Source: an uncultured Sphingomonas sp. (GTDB taxonomy: Bacteria > Pseudomonadota > Alphaproteobacteria > Sphingomonadales > Sphingomonadaceae). From it: a stretch of 64,000 bases of DNA. The position numbers and the translations under genes were made by a program. A model generated the notes under the pieces. It was given only the letters and a program-made list of their open reading frames with translations. It was not told the origin of the DNA and did no database searches. This document shows, one piece after another, positions 55,083-62,767 of the stretch (positions are counted from its first letter, which is position 1; each line of letters begins with the position of its first letter). The stretch covers positions 1-64,000 of the forward strand of contig NZ_CAJYTI010000001.1 of assembly GCF_913777625.1 (NCBI RefSeq), in the 5' to 3' direction.

Positions 55083-56558
55083 ATGAGCATCGACCATCCC
55101 TCCATCGACCTTCCCCAGCTCCGTCACATCATCTCCGGCCTGCGCGAAGGCGTGATCCTGGTCGACACCGACCAGAAGATCCGCTGGGCGAACGACGCGG
55201 CGCTGCGGATGCACGGGGTGGAGGCCGTTGGCGACCTGGGCGCCGACGTCGACGCCTATCGCGAGCGCTTCCAGCTGCGCTACCGCAACAACCACCGGCT
55301 CGATCGCGGCGACTATCCGCTCGACCGGGTGCTGGCGGGCGAGAGCTTCGACGAGGTGGTGGTCGAGGTCGTCCCCGCCGGCGACGAGGATGCGCGCTGG
55401 ATCCACGAAGTGCGCAGCCTGGTGATCGGCGATGCCGAGGGCCGACCGGACCTGCTGGTTCTCGTCCTCCAGGACGTCTCGCAGCGCTTCGAGGCCGAGC
55501 AGCGCTTCGAGCGGACCTTCAACGTCAACCCCGCCCCCGCTGTGATCCTCCGCCTGTCCGACCAGCGCTATGTGAAGGTCAACCAGGGGTTTCTCGATCT
55601 CACTGGCTATGCCCGCGACGAGGTGCTGGGCCGCTCGCTCTACGACATCGACGTGCTGAAGGACGCCGCCGACCTCGACACGGCCAAGGAGCGCATCCGC
55701 GAGGGCCGCACCGTGCCGCAGATGCAGGCGGACCTCGAACTCCCCGATGGCGGCCGCAAGCTGGTGATCGTCGCCGGCCAGCCGGTCGAGCTCGACGAGG
55801 AGGCCTGCATGCTCTTCTCCTTCGCCGACCTGGAGCCGCGCCGCCAGGCCGAGAACGAGCTGCGCCACAGCGAGGAGCGCTTCGTCACCACCTTCCGCCT
55901 GGCGCCGGTGGCGATGGCGATCACCACCCGCGACGACTGCACGCTGTGCGACACCAACGACGCCTTCCACCAGCTGAGCGGCTGGTCGAGCGACGAGGCG
56001 ATGGGCCAGCGCATGGCGGCACTCCGCCTGTTCGAGGACGGCAGCTTCCTCAAGAACGCCTGCGCCGCGCTGGACGAACGCCGCGACTTCCGCAGCATGG
56101 ATGCGCGCATCCGCACCAAGGAAGGCGCGATCACCGATTGCCTGGTCTCCGCCGCCGCCATCCCCTTGCGCCGCGACACCTGCATCCTGTGGGTGGTGCA
56201 GGATATCCATGCCCGCCGCCACAACGAGCTGGAGCTGATCGGCGCGATCGAGGCGGTGATGCAGGATACCAACTGGTTCAGCCGCTCGGTGGTCGAGAAG
56301 CTCGCCAATCTGCGCAACCCGCACGGGTCCGCGCGGCCGGTCGAGACCAGCGAACTCACCCGGCGCGAGAAGGAAGTGCTCAGCCTGCTGTGCGAGGGCG
56401 GCGACGACGCCACCATCGCCCGCGAGATGGGCGTCTCGCGCAACACGCTGCGCAACCATGTCGCCCGGGTCTATGCCAAGATCGGGGTCAATCGCCGTGC
56501 CCAGGCGATCCTGTGGGCGCGCGAGCGCGGCTACCCGCTTCAGCGCCCGATAAAATGA
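55083..56558 (+). CDS. PAS-domain LuxR-type transcriptional regulator
   Basis: A 491-aa cytoplasmic regulator: three PAS-like domains (about 8-140, 140-255 and 262-385, each with a WxN/VNxxF-type core such as IRWANDAALRMHG, YVKVNQGFLDLTGY and CDTNDAFHQLSGW) and a C-terminal LuxR helix-turn-helix (about 422-485; LTRREKEVLSLLCEGG, IAREMGVSRNTLRNHVARVY). There is no receiver or kinase domain, so it probably senses a ligand or redox state directly. Located just before a run of small stress proteins, which it may control. Confidence 0.88.
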   Translation: MSIDHPSIDLPQLRHIISGLREGVILVDTDQKIRWANDAALRMHGVEAVGDLGADVDAYRERFQLRYRNNHRLDRGDYPLDRVLAGESFDEVVVEVVPAGDEDARWIHEVRSLVIGDAEGRPDLLVLVLQDVSQRFEAEQRFERTFNVNPAPAVILRLSDQRYVKVNQGFLDLTGYARDEVLGRSLYDIDVLKDAADLDTAKERIREGRTVPQMQADLELPDGGRKLVIVAGQPVELDEEACMLFSFADLEPRRQAENELRHSEERFVTTFRLAPVAMAITTRDDCTLCDTNDAFHQLSGWSSDEAMGQRMAALRLFEDGSFLKNACAALDERRDFRSMDARIRTKEGAITDCLVSAAAIPLRRDTCILWVVQDIHARRHNELELIGAIEAVMQDTNWFSRSVVEKLANLRNPHGSARPVETSELTRREKEVLSLLCEGGDDATIAREMGVSRNTLRNHVARVYAKIGVNRRAQAILWARERGYPLQRPIK

Positions 56559-56571
56559 CGCGATCTGATCC

Positions 56572-56598
56572 GGAAGCACCACACGAATTGGTACTTCC
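56572..56598. promoter_or_regulatory. Imperfect dyad GGAAGCACC-N9-GGTACTTCC
   Basis: A 9-bp inverted repeat with one mismatch, between the PAS-LuxR gene and the CsbD gene, about 86 bp before the latter. It could be an operator or a weak hairpin ending the regulator transcript. Confidence 0.35.
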
Positions 56599-56683
56599 GC
56601 ATCTCTTTCTGCCCCCTCTCATCCGCCATTTCTTCACCATGGACGCGGGGCCTTCCCCGCGCCCCGATCAGGAGGACGAACCT

Positions 56684-56869
56684 ATGAACGAGAACCGTAT
56701 CAAGGGTGAAGCCCATGCGCTGAAGGGCTCGATCAAGGAAGCCATCGGCAAGATCACCAGCGACCGCCGGATTCAGGCCGAGGGCGCTGCCGAAAAGCTG
56801 GCGGGCAAGGCCCAGGCCGGCGCCGGCGGGATCGCGGACACGGTGAAGAAGACGGTGGCGGGCAAGTGA
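56684..56869 (+). CDS. CsbD-family stress protein
   Basis: A 61-aa hydrophilic protein of the CsbD family (MNENRIKGEAHALKGSIKEAIGKI, then lysine/alanine-rich helices). GGAGG lies ten nt before the ATG. CsbD proteins are among the most strongly induced general-stress products, with unknown mechanism. First of four small genes in the same direction. Confidence 0.9.
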   Translation: MNENRIKGEAHALKGSIKEAIGKITSDRRIQAEGAAEKLAGKAQAGAGGIADTVKKTVAGK

Positions 56870-56904
56870 CCGACGCCTTCCCCCCAAGAGCAGGAGATGC
56901 CGCA

Positions 56905-57777
56905 ATGGCAACCGCTATCTACGATACCCGCCTGGCCGTACGTCCGGTCCCTCGCGTCAGCTGGTCCGCGATCTTCGCGGGCGCGGTGATCGCCCTCGCC
57001 GTCGAGCTGATGCTCGCGCTGCTGGGCGCCGCGATCGGCTTTTCGACGATCGATCCCGCCCAGAATAGCGGCCCCAGCGCCGGCGGCCTGGGGCTGGGTG
57101 CGCTCGCCTGGTGGACGATCAGCAGCGTGATCGCGCTAGGCCTGGGATCCTACGGCGCGGCCCGCGTCGCCAAGCTCCGCCGCCCGTTCGACGGTGCCGC
57201 GCACGGCCTCGCCATCTGGGCGCTGACGCTGCTGCTCACCTTCTACCTGCTCACCTCGGCGATCGGCGGGCTGGTCGGCAGCGCCTTCCGCACCGTCGGG
57301 ACCGTGGCCTCGACCACCGTCGCGGGTGCCGGCGCAGTGACGCCCACGCTCGCCAAGGCGGCCGGCGTCGATGAAAGCGCGGTGGACGCGCAGGTCGCTG
57401 CCCTGCTCGATACCACGCCGAGCAACCCCAAGGACATGACGCCCGAACAGGCCCGCAAGGCGATGATCGCCGAGCTGCCGGCCATGGCCAAGGGCGGCGC
57501 CGAGGGCCAGGCCGCCGAGCAGCGGATCGCCCAGATCATCGCGGTGCAGAACAGCGTGAGCGAGCAGGAAGCGATGGCCCGCGTCGAAAAGGCCCGCCGC
57601 CAGTTCGTCGCCACCAAGAACGATGCGCTGCAGACCGCGAAGAATGCGGGCAGCGCCGGCGCCAGCGTCGCCGCCGGCAGTGCCTTCGCGCTGTTCCTGG
57701 TGATGCTGCTGGGTGCGGGCGCCGCGATCGGGGGCGGGATCGTCGCCGCCCGCCGCTCCACCGAAACCGAAATCTGA
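56905..57777 (+). CDS. Membrane protein of unknown function, stress-cluster associated
   Basis: A 290-aa protein with TM helices at about 17-40, 60-82, 97-118 and 255-280. It contains the motif PRVSWSAIFAGAVIALAVELMLA seen in many alphaproteobacterial stress-linked membrane proteins (some databases call them PhnA-like). A hydrophilic helical region (about 135-250) is Ala/Gln/Glu-rich. The ATG at 56905 has AGGAG upstream. Function unknown. Confidence 0.82.
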   Translation: MATAIYDTRLAVRPVPRVSWSAIFAGAVIALAVELMLALLGAAIGFSTIDPAQNSGPSAGGLGLGALAWWTISSVIALGLGSYGAARVAKLRRPFDGAAHGLAIWALTLLLTFYLLTSAIGGLVGSAFRTVGTVASTTVAGAGAVTPTLAKAAGVDESAVDAQVAALLDTTPSNPKDMTPEQARKAMIAELPAMAKGGAEGQAAEQRIAQIIAVQNSVSEQEAMARVEKARRQFVATKNDALQTAKNAGSAGASVAAGSAFALFLVMLLGAGAAIGGGIVAARRSTETEI

Positions 57778-57802
57778 CGTCTAGCAACCAAGGAGAAGAA
57801 GC

Positions 57803-58060
57803 ATGGATACCCATCGTATCGCAGGTGCCGTGAAGGAAGTCGTCGGCGGCGCCGAACAAGGTCTCGGCAAGGTCACCGGCGACCGCGAGACCGAGGCGCG
57901 CGGCGCCGCCCGCAAGGTAGAAGGCGGGCTTGAGCGCCGCTTCGGCGAAACGCTCGACCAGGTACGCAGCGCGGTGCGCGATCACCCGCTGCTCGCCCTG
58001 GCCGCCGCCGGCTCGGTGGCACTGCTCGCCGGGGCCGCGCTGATCGGCCGCCGCGACTGA
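57803..58060 (+). CDS. CsbD-like protein with C-terminal membrane anchor
   Basis: An 85-aa protein: CsbD-like N-terminal part (AGAVKEVVGGAEQGLGKVTGD) and a C-terminal helix (about 60-80) ending GRRD, as in DUF883-type membrane-anchored proteins. AAGGAGAAG precedes the ATG. Probably tethers a stress-protective domain to the inner membrane. Confidence 0.85.
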   Translation: MDTHRIAGAVKEVVGGAEQGLGKVTGDRETEARGAARKVEGGLERRFGETLDQVRSAVRDHPLLALAAAGSVALLAGAALIGRRD

Positions 58061-58090
58061 ATCGACCCGCATCACCGAAAGGAAGTTCGC

Positions 58091-58234
58091 ATGATCCGCA
58101 AGACCATCCCCCTCGTCGCCGCGCTCGGCCTGCTCACCCTCGGTGCCTGCAACACCGTGAACGGCGCCGGCAAGGACATCCGCTCGGCCGGCTCGGCCAT
58201 CTCGGATGCCTCGGGCCAGAGCCACAAGAAGTAA
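58091..58234 (+). CDS. Entericidin-family small lipoprotein
   Basis: A 47-aa peptide: signal with lipobox LTLGAC (C20), then the entericidin pattern NTVNGAGKDIRSAGSAISD. Entericidins are stress-induced outer-membrane lipoproteins linked to envelope stability or cell lysis. AGGAAG precedes the ATG. Too short for most gene finders but well supported. Confidence 0.9.
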   Translation: MIRKTIPLVAALGLLTLGACNTVNGAGKDIRSAGSAISDASGQSHKK

Positions 58235-58290
58235 CCGATCCGGCATCGCGGGCAGCACCGCCCGCGATGCCTCCCCTGGAGTTGCCGTCC

Positions 58291-58479
58291 GTGAACGATC
58301 CCGAACCCGACTATCTACTCAAGCGTCTTGCTCAGTCCCGCCGGGCCGCAGCCCGTGCAGCGGAGAGCAGCGCCCGCACCGCCCACCTCGCCATGGCCGA
58401 CCATTATGCGGCCCAGCTCCGAGCCGCCGGGCATCCGGTGCCGGCCGACTTGGCCGGCGAGACACCGAGCTTCTCCTGA
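58291..58479 (+). CDS. Small hypothetical protein
   Basis: A 62-aa helical protein beginning with GTG (VNDPEPDYLLKRLAQSRR), rich in Arg, Ala and His; GGAG is nine nt upstream. An ATG at 58267 is in frame. It resembles short sphingomonad proteins I have met without function. Probably the end of the stress cluster. Confidence 0.6.
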   Translation: MNDPEPDYLLKRLAQSRRAAARAAESSARTAHLAMADHYAAQLRAAGHPVPADLAGETPSFS

Positions 58480-58599
58480 TCTCGATCAGCGTGCTGGTGC
58501 CCGATCGCCATGTCCCCCCCCCCCGGTGCTGCGCGCCTTGATCGATCAGCTCCGCTGGCAGGTGGCTCGGCTCGGATGTAGGTGCAGCTGCCGTCGACT

Positions 58600-59076
58600 C
58601 TAAACTCTACACGCGTCTTTCGCAGATACAGGCCGCACCTCCAGCCCGAGCAACCGATCGAGCGACCAGGCCCCCGGCCCGGCGGCGATCAGCGGGAGCA
58701 GCAGCCCGGCCCAGCTGAGATGCGTCGGCCAGGCATCGGGGTAGACGAATACTTCGATCACGGTCGTCATGCCGAGCAGCGCCAGCGCGGCGGGCCGGGT
58801 GAAGAAGCCGAGCACGAGCAGGATCGGGAAGAAATGCTCGGAATAGGTCGCGAGATGCGCGGCGAGCACCGGCGGCGCGAAGGGCAGCGCATAATCGGTG
58901 CGGAACAGCTCATAGGTGGAGTCGGTGATCGTCAGCCAGCCCTCCACCTTGGTGCGGCCCGACAGGAAGAAGATCGCCGCGATGCCCAGGCGTGCTACGA
59001 GCAGCAAGAGCGAGGGCTGCAGGATCTGCGCGGCGAGTCTGCCGGCGCGCGTATAGAGAGATACGAAAGATCGCAT
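58600..59076 (-). CDS. DoxX-family membrane protein of the bufferin locus (BufD-type)
   Basis: A 158-aa protein with four TM helices and the DoxX features [20 protein letters not shown] and [23 protein letters not shown]. DoxX-like proteins accompany DUF2282/DUF692 genes in many bufferin loci. It follows bufA1 on the same strand with 53 bp and a hairpin between them. Role presumed to be electron or metal handling in the membrane; unproven. Confidence 0.85.
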   Translation of the reverse strand: MRSFVSLYTRAGRLAAQILQPSLLLLVARLGIAAIFFLSGRTKVEGWLTITDSTYELFRTDYALPFAPPVLAAHLATYSEHFFPILLVLGFFTRPAALALLGMTTVIEVFVYPDAWPTHLSWAGLLLPLIAAGPGAWSLDRLLGLEVRPVSAKDACRV

Positions 59077-59100
59077 GGCGGACTCCAGGCGTCGGAGGAT

Positions 59101-59122
59101 GCCCGGCCACGCGCGGCCGGGC
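59101..59122 (-). terminator. Hairpin between bufA1 and doxX
   Basis: GCCCGGCC stem of 8 bp with a 6-nt loop, 8 bp after the bufA1 stop codon. No T-tract, so it is more likely an mRNA-stabilising or attenuating element that keeps precursor mRNA more abundant than doxX mRNA. Confidence 0.45.
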
Positions 59123-59129
59123 AGAGGCG

Positions 59130-59393
59130 TTATGCCTTGGGGGTCAGCGAACCATTGCCCTTGGGAGTCTTGATCGCGGTGCAGGTACCCGCCTTGACCA
59201 GCTTCCAGGCGTTGCCCTGATAGTTCTTGGTCGACGTGCCTGCACAGCTGGTGCCGGCACCTGCCTTGCAGTCATTCTTGCCGGCGAGCGCGACGCCGTA
59301 GCATTTCTCCATCTTGGGCTGCTGAGCATGGGCAGCGGTGGCGGCAATGCCGAGGGCGAGGGTCGCGGCGAGCGCGGCGGACGTCTTGATCAT
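59130..59393 (-). CDS. Bufferin precursor, DUF2282 type (BufA1)
   Basis: An 87-aa exported small protein. The signal peptide ends AHAQQ near residue 24; the mature part has four cysteines in the DUF2282 pattern [20 protein letters not shown] and AGTC. In Caulobacter such precursors have cysteines changed by a DUF692 enzyme and bind copper in the periplasm. No bufB/bufC pair lies on this strand, so the BufB/BufC encoded at 61.2 kb may serve it. Preceded by a sigma-F-type promoter at 59497-59524. Confidence 0.9.
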   Translation of the reverse strand: MIKTSAALAATLALGIAATAAHAQQPKMEKCYGVALAGKNDCKAGAGTSCAGTSTKNYQGNAWKLVKAGTCTAIKTPKGNGSLTPKA

Positions 59394-59496
59394 GGGACTA
59401 CTCCGTTGAGAGGAGCCTCTCGCGCGCGACCCGCAGGGGGGCGCGGCCGCCGCGCGGTGACCCCGGGGAACGCGGAGGCTGCGGGTCACCTTTCGC

Positions 59497-59524
59497 CGTA
59501 CGCGGAGCCCAGGACCGCGGTTAC
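59497..59524 (-). promoter_or_regulatory. Sigma-F-type promoter of bufA1-doxX
   Basis: Read on the minus strand: GTAACC, 16 bases, CGTACG. The -35 and -10 blocks and spacing match the two other sites in this locus and the known Caulobacter sigma-F form (GTAACC-N16-CG). It leaves a leader of about 100 nt before the bufA1 ATG. Confidence 0.75.
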
Positions 59525-59570
59525 AAATCTGGTCCGGAAGGCCCGGCGATTTCTTTTCCGCACCGCTGCT

Positions 59571-59598
59571 GTAACCTGCCGCCGTTCGCCCACGTACG
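59571..59598 (+). promoter_or_regulatory. Sigma-F-type promoter of sigF-nrsF
   Basis: GTAACC, 16 bases, CGTACG, ending 17 bp before the sigma factor ATG, which implies autoregulation. Same blocks and spacing as at 59497 and 60816. Confidence 0.75.
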
Positions 59599-59615
59599 CC
59601 GGACCAGGAGTGGGA

Positions 59616-60149
59616 ATGCGGCACAGCGAAGCAGAGCTACGAGCGTGGATGACGGCGGGACTGGACGGCGATGCCGCAGCACATGCGGCGTTGCTGCGCG
59701 CGCTCGTGCCGCTGCTGCGCGGCTTTTTTCGTCGGCGAATGCGGGGGGATGAGGATATCGAGGATCTGGTGCAGGAAACGCTGATTGCCATTCATACCAA
59801 GCGCGGCACCTATGATCGCGATCGTCCGTTCACCGCCTGGCTCTACGCCGTCGCCCGCTACCGGCTGATCGACCATCTCCGCCGACGCCGGGTGTCGGTG
59901 CCGATCGAGGAGGTCGAGGCGATCCTGGTGACCGAAGGCTTCGAGGACGCGGTGACGGCGCGTGTCGACGTCGAGCGGTTGCTTTCCAACCTGTCGGGCA
60001 AGCAGGCCCGCGCGATCCGCGACACACAGCTGGAAGGGTTGAGCATCGCCGAAGCGGCCGAAGGTGCGCGGATCGGCCAGTCCGACGTGAAGGTCTCGGT
60101 CCATCGCGGGCTGAAAGCCCTCGCCGCGCGGCTGCGGGGGCACGAATGA
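59616..60149 (+). CDS. sigF: ECF sigma factor, SigF group
   Basis: A 177-aa ECF sigma factor. Region 2 (about 15-85; [40 protein letters not shown]) binds the -10; region 4 (about 120-175; [23 protein letters not shown]) binds the -35. AGGAG six nt before the ATG. It overlaps nrsF by four bases and sits among DUF2282/DUF692/DUF2063/DoxX genes as in Caulobacter, where sigma-F answers heavy-metal stress. Confidence 0.92.
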   Translation: MRHSEAELRAWMTAGLDGDAAAHAALLRALVPLLRGFFRRRMRGDEDIEDLVQETLIAIHTKRGTYDRDRPFTAWLYAVARYRLIDHLRRRRVSVPIEEVEAILVTEGFEDAVTARVDVERLLSNLSGKQARAIRDTQLEGLSIAEAAEGARIGQSDVKVSVHRGLKALAARLRGHE

Positions 60150-60811
60150 TGGCGCCCGAACCCGATATCCACGGCACCGAGCGGCTGATCGCGGCGCTGT
60201 CCGCCGATGTGCAGCCCATCCCGCCCCGGTTCATCGGTCGTCGCATCGCGCTCGGTATCGCCGGCGGCGGGGTGGTGAGCATCGGGCTGGTCTTCGCCCT
60301 GTTCGGCATGCGCCCCGACTTCCCGCAGGCGATGTTCGGCTTCTCCTTCTGGATGAAATGGGCCTACACGCTGTCGCTCGGGCTGATCGCAGTCGCGGCG
60401 ACGGTACGGCTGGCCAGGCCGACCGGCGGATCGCTGCGCGTGCTTTGGCCGCTTGCGCTGCCCGTCCTGCTGCTCGCGGCGCTCGCCATCGAGGAAATGT
60501 CGCGCACACCGATGCGCGACTGGCTGTCGATGTGGCTGGGCGGCAGCTGGAACCGCTGCCCGTGGCGCGTGCTGCTGCTCGCAGTGCCGATCTTCATCGG
60601 CCTGCTCTGGTCGTTCCGCAAGCTGGCGCCGACCAACCTGCGCGTGGCAGGCGCCGCCGCAGGGCTGGCGGCGGGCGCGTGGGCCGCCACCATCTACTGC
60701 CTGCACTGCGACGAGTTTGCCGCAGTGTTCGTGCTGACCTGGTACAGCCTCGGCATCCTGCTGGCGACGGGTCTGGGGGCGTTGCTGGGGCCGCGCGTGC
60801 TGCGATGGTGA
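60146..60811 (+). CDS. nrsF: NrsF-type anti-sigma factor (DUF1109)
   Basis: A 221-aa inner-membrane protein with six TM helices and a short cytoplasmic N-terminus that should hold SigF inactive. Periplasm-facing cysteines C138 (SWNRCPW), C185 and C188 (YCLHCDEF) are candidates for metal or oxidant sensing; conserved cysteines have been implicated in the Caulobacter protein. Translationally coupled to sigF. Confidence 0.9.
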   Translation: MMAPEPDIHGTERLIAALSADVQPIPPRFIGRRIALGIAGGGVVSIGLVFALFGMRPDFPQAMFGFSFWMKWAYTLSLGLIAVAATVRLARPTGGSLRVLWPLALPVLLLAALAIEEMSRTPMRDWLSMWLGGSWNRCPWRVLLLAVPIFIGLLWSFRKLAPTNLRVAGAAAGLAAGAWAATIYCLHCDEFAAVFVLTWYSLGILLATGLGALLGPRVLRW

Positions 60812-60815
60812 GCGT

Positions 60816-60843
60816 GTAACCGGCCTTAGCGCCGGCCCGTAGA
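60816..60843 (+). promoter_or_regulatory. Sigma-F-type promoter of bufA2-bufB-bufC
   Basis: GTAACC, 16 bases, CGTAGA, just after the nrsF stop codon and 43 bp before the bufA2 ATG. The spacer holds a GC dyad (GGCC...GGCC). It is the third member of the promoter set. Confidence 0.75.
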
Positions 60844-60886
60844 AGGAAGGCCGAACCGGCATCCATCCAGCCAAGGGAACCACTTC

Positions 60887-61147
60887 ATGATCACGCTCCA
60901 CACCGGCGCCAGCATCGCCGCCACCGCCGCCCTCGTCGCCCTTTCCGGCGCCAGCGTCGCCGCGTATGCGGCACCGGCCGGCAAGGTCGTCCACTGCTAC
61001 GGCATCAACAGCTGCAAGGGCACGTCGGACTGCAAGTCGGGCACCCATGACTGCAAGGGCCAGAACGAGTGCAAGGGCCAGGGCTTCAAGGCAGTTTCCG
61101 CCAAGGCCTGCAAGGCGCAGGGCGGCAGCCTGACCGAAAAGAAGTGA
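60887..61147 (+). CDS. Bufferin precursor, Cys-Lys-Gly repeat type (BufA2-like)
   Basis: An 86-aa exported precursor. The signal peptide ends AAYAAPAG near residue 30; the mature part has six cysteines in a repeated CKGxxxC pattern (NSCKGTSDCKSGTHDCKGQ, ECKGQGF). It differs from the DUF2282 precursor at 59.2 kb. Likely substrate of the adjacent BufB/BufC, giving a copper- or metal-binding peptide. Confidence 0.9.
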   Translation: MITLHTGASIAATAALVALSGASVAAYAAPAGKVVHCYGINSCKGTSDCKSGTHDCKGQNECKGQGFKAVSAKACKAQGGSLTEKK

Positions 61148-61154
61148 CGCGCCC

Positions 61155-61189
61155 GGCGGCCCGACCTCTCCGTCGGGCCGCCCCGTTTT
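61155..61189 (+). terminator. Terminator-like hairpin between bufA2 and bufB
   Basis: An 11-bp stem (GGCGGCCCGAC paired with GTCGGGCCGCC, 6-nt loop) followed by CCGTTTT. Strong enough to stop a good share of transcripts, so it would keep the precursor in excess over its modifying enzymes. Confidence 0.7.
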
Positions 61190-61202
61190 GAAGGACGAGG
61201 GC

Positions 61203-62030
61203 ATGACCCACCCGCATCGCTTCGGCCTGGGGCTCCGCAAGCCGCATTATGCCGATTTCCTGGAGACCGCAGCGCCGGTCCCGGTCGACTTCGTCGAAGT
61301 CATTTCCGAGAATTTCATGGTCCCCGGCGGCCGCCCGCGCGACGTTCTCCGCCGGGTGCGCGAACGCCATCCGGTGGCGCTCCACGGCGTGTCGATGTCG
61401 ATCGGCTCGGCCGACGGCGTGGACCGTGACTACCTCATGCGCCTGCGCGCGCTCGTCGACGCGGTCGAGCCGCTGTTCGTCTCGGACCATCTCTGCTGGA
61501 CGCGGTTCGGAGGCTTCCAGTCGCACGACCTGCTGCCCCTGCCCTATACCGAGGAAGCGCTGCGGACCGTGTGCGACAATGTCGATGCCGCGCAGACCAC
61601 GCTCGGCCGCACGATGCTGATCGAGAATCCGTCGAGCTACGTCGCCTTCGAGGGCACCGAGATGACCGAGTGGGCGTTCCTCGACGCATTGTGCGCCCGC
61701 ACCGGCTGCGAGCTGCTGCTCGACGTCAACAACATCTTCGTCAGCGCGACCAATCACGGGTTCGACGCGCATGCCTATCTGGCCGGCATTCCCGCCGCGC
61801 GCGTGCGGCAGATCCACCTTGCCGGGCATAGCCGCGGGGAGACGCTGCTGATCGACACCCATGACCGGCCGGTACCGGACCCCGTCTGGGCGCTCTACGC
61901 CGAAGCATTGGAGCGTATTGGGCCGGTCGCCACGATGATCGAGCGCGACGACGCCATTCCGCCGCTCGCCGAGCTGCTCGACGAACTCGATAACGCCCGC
62001 GCCATCGCCGCGCTGGAGATGGCGGCGTGA
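61203..62030 (+). CDS. DUF692 multinuclear iron oxidase (BufB-type)
   Basis: A 275-aa TIM-barrel MNIO enzyme. Metal-ligand positions are visible in HGVSMSIGS, VSDHLCWTR, LIENPSSY, LLLDVNNIF and IHLAGHS. It oxidises cysteines of precursor peptides, to thiooxazole-type groups in characterised bufferins, with an O2-dependent multi-iron centre. The start at 61203 (MTHPHRFGLGLRKPHY) follows AAGGACGAGG. It shares one base with bufC. Confidence 0.93.
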   Translation: MTHPHRFGLGLRKPHYADFLETAAPVPVDFVEVISENFMVPGGRPRDVLRRVRERHPVALHGVSMSIGSADGVDRDYLMRLRALVDAVEPLFVSDHLCWTRFGGFQSHDLLPLPYTEEALRTVCDNVDAAQTTLGRTMLIENPSSYVAFEGTEMTEWAFLDALCARTGCELLLDVNNIFVSATNHGFDAHAYLAGIPAARVRQIHLAGHSRGETLLIDTHDRPVPDPVWALYAEALERIGPVATMIERDDAIPPLAELLDELDNARAIAALEMAA

Positions 62031-62767
62031 TGCTGGCAACCCTCCAGGCCGATTTCGGCCGCTGGCTGCAGACCGAATGCCCGGACGCGGCGACGCGACT
62101 GGGCAGCGGTCCGGGTCTGGATGTCTATCTCAACAATTATCGCAGCCAGCTGGTCGCCGCGCTCGAGAGCAGCTTTCCGCAGCTGCAGCGCTGGCTGGGG
62201 GAGACCGCGTTCCTCGCCGCCGCCGCGCGGCATATCGAGACCGCCCCGCCCTCCGCCTGGACGCTCGACGCCTATGGCGAGGACTTTCCCGCCACCGTCG
62301 CGGCGCTCCATCCCGACGATCCGGAATGCGCCGAACTGGCGAGGATCGAATGGGCGCTGGCGGCCGCGTTCACCACGCCCGATATTGCCCCCCTCTCCGC
62401 GGCGTCGCTCGGCGCCGTGGAGTGGGAGATGGTGCGCTTCGCCTTCGTTCCCAACCTCGCCATGCTGCCCGTTACCACCAATGCCGCCGCCTTGTGGCAG
62501 GCCCTTGTTACCGAAACCGTTCCACCTGCCGCCCAGCGCCTGCCCGCGCCAGGGGCCGTGCTGCTCTGGCGCGACGGCTTCAACCCCAGCTTTCGCACGC
62601 TCGAGCAAGCCGAAGCGAAGGCGATCCTTCAGCTGGAAACGGGCATGCCGTTCGGCGCGCTCTGCGCGGCCCTGGCGGCCGAACACGGCGACACGAAGAG
62701 CGCCACGATCGTCGGCACCTGGCTGGGCAGCTGGCTGCGCGACGGTCTCATCGCTGCGATCCGCTGA
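62030..62767 (+). CDS. DUF2063 partner protein (BufC-type)
   Basis: A 245-aa protein with the N-terminal DUF2063 domain (QADFGRWLQ, VYLNNYRSQLVAALESSFP), which binds the precursor leader and brings it to BufB, and a variable C-terminal half (about 110-245). The ATG at 62030 shares a base with the bufB stop (TGATG); a GTG one codon earlier is also in frame. Confidence 0.9.
   Translation: MLATLQADFGRWLQTECPDAATRLGSGPGLDVYLNNYRSQLVAALESSFPQLQRWLGETAFLAAAARHIETAPPSAWTLDAYGEDFPATVAALHPDDPECAELARIEWALAAAFTTPDIAPLSAASLGAVEWEMVRFAFVPNLAMLPVTTNAAALWQALVTETVPPAAQRLPAPGAVLLWRDGFNPSFRTLEQAEAKAILQLETGMPFGALCAALAAEHGDTKSATIVGTWLGSWLRDGLIAAIR

Noticed and set aside
58500..58530. C9 homopolymer after the small hypothetical gene, considered as a phase-variable tract
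   Set aside because: It lies outside any supported gene and promoter, so no switching target is evident.
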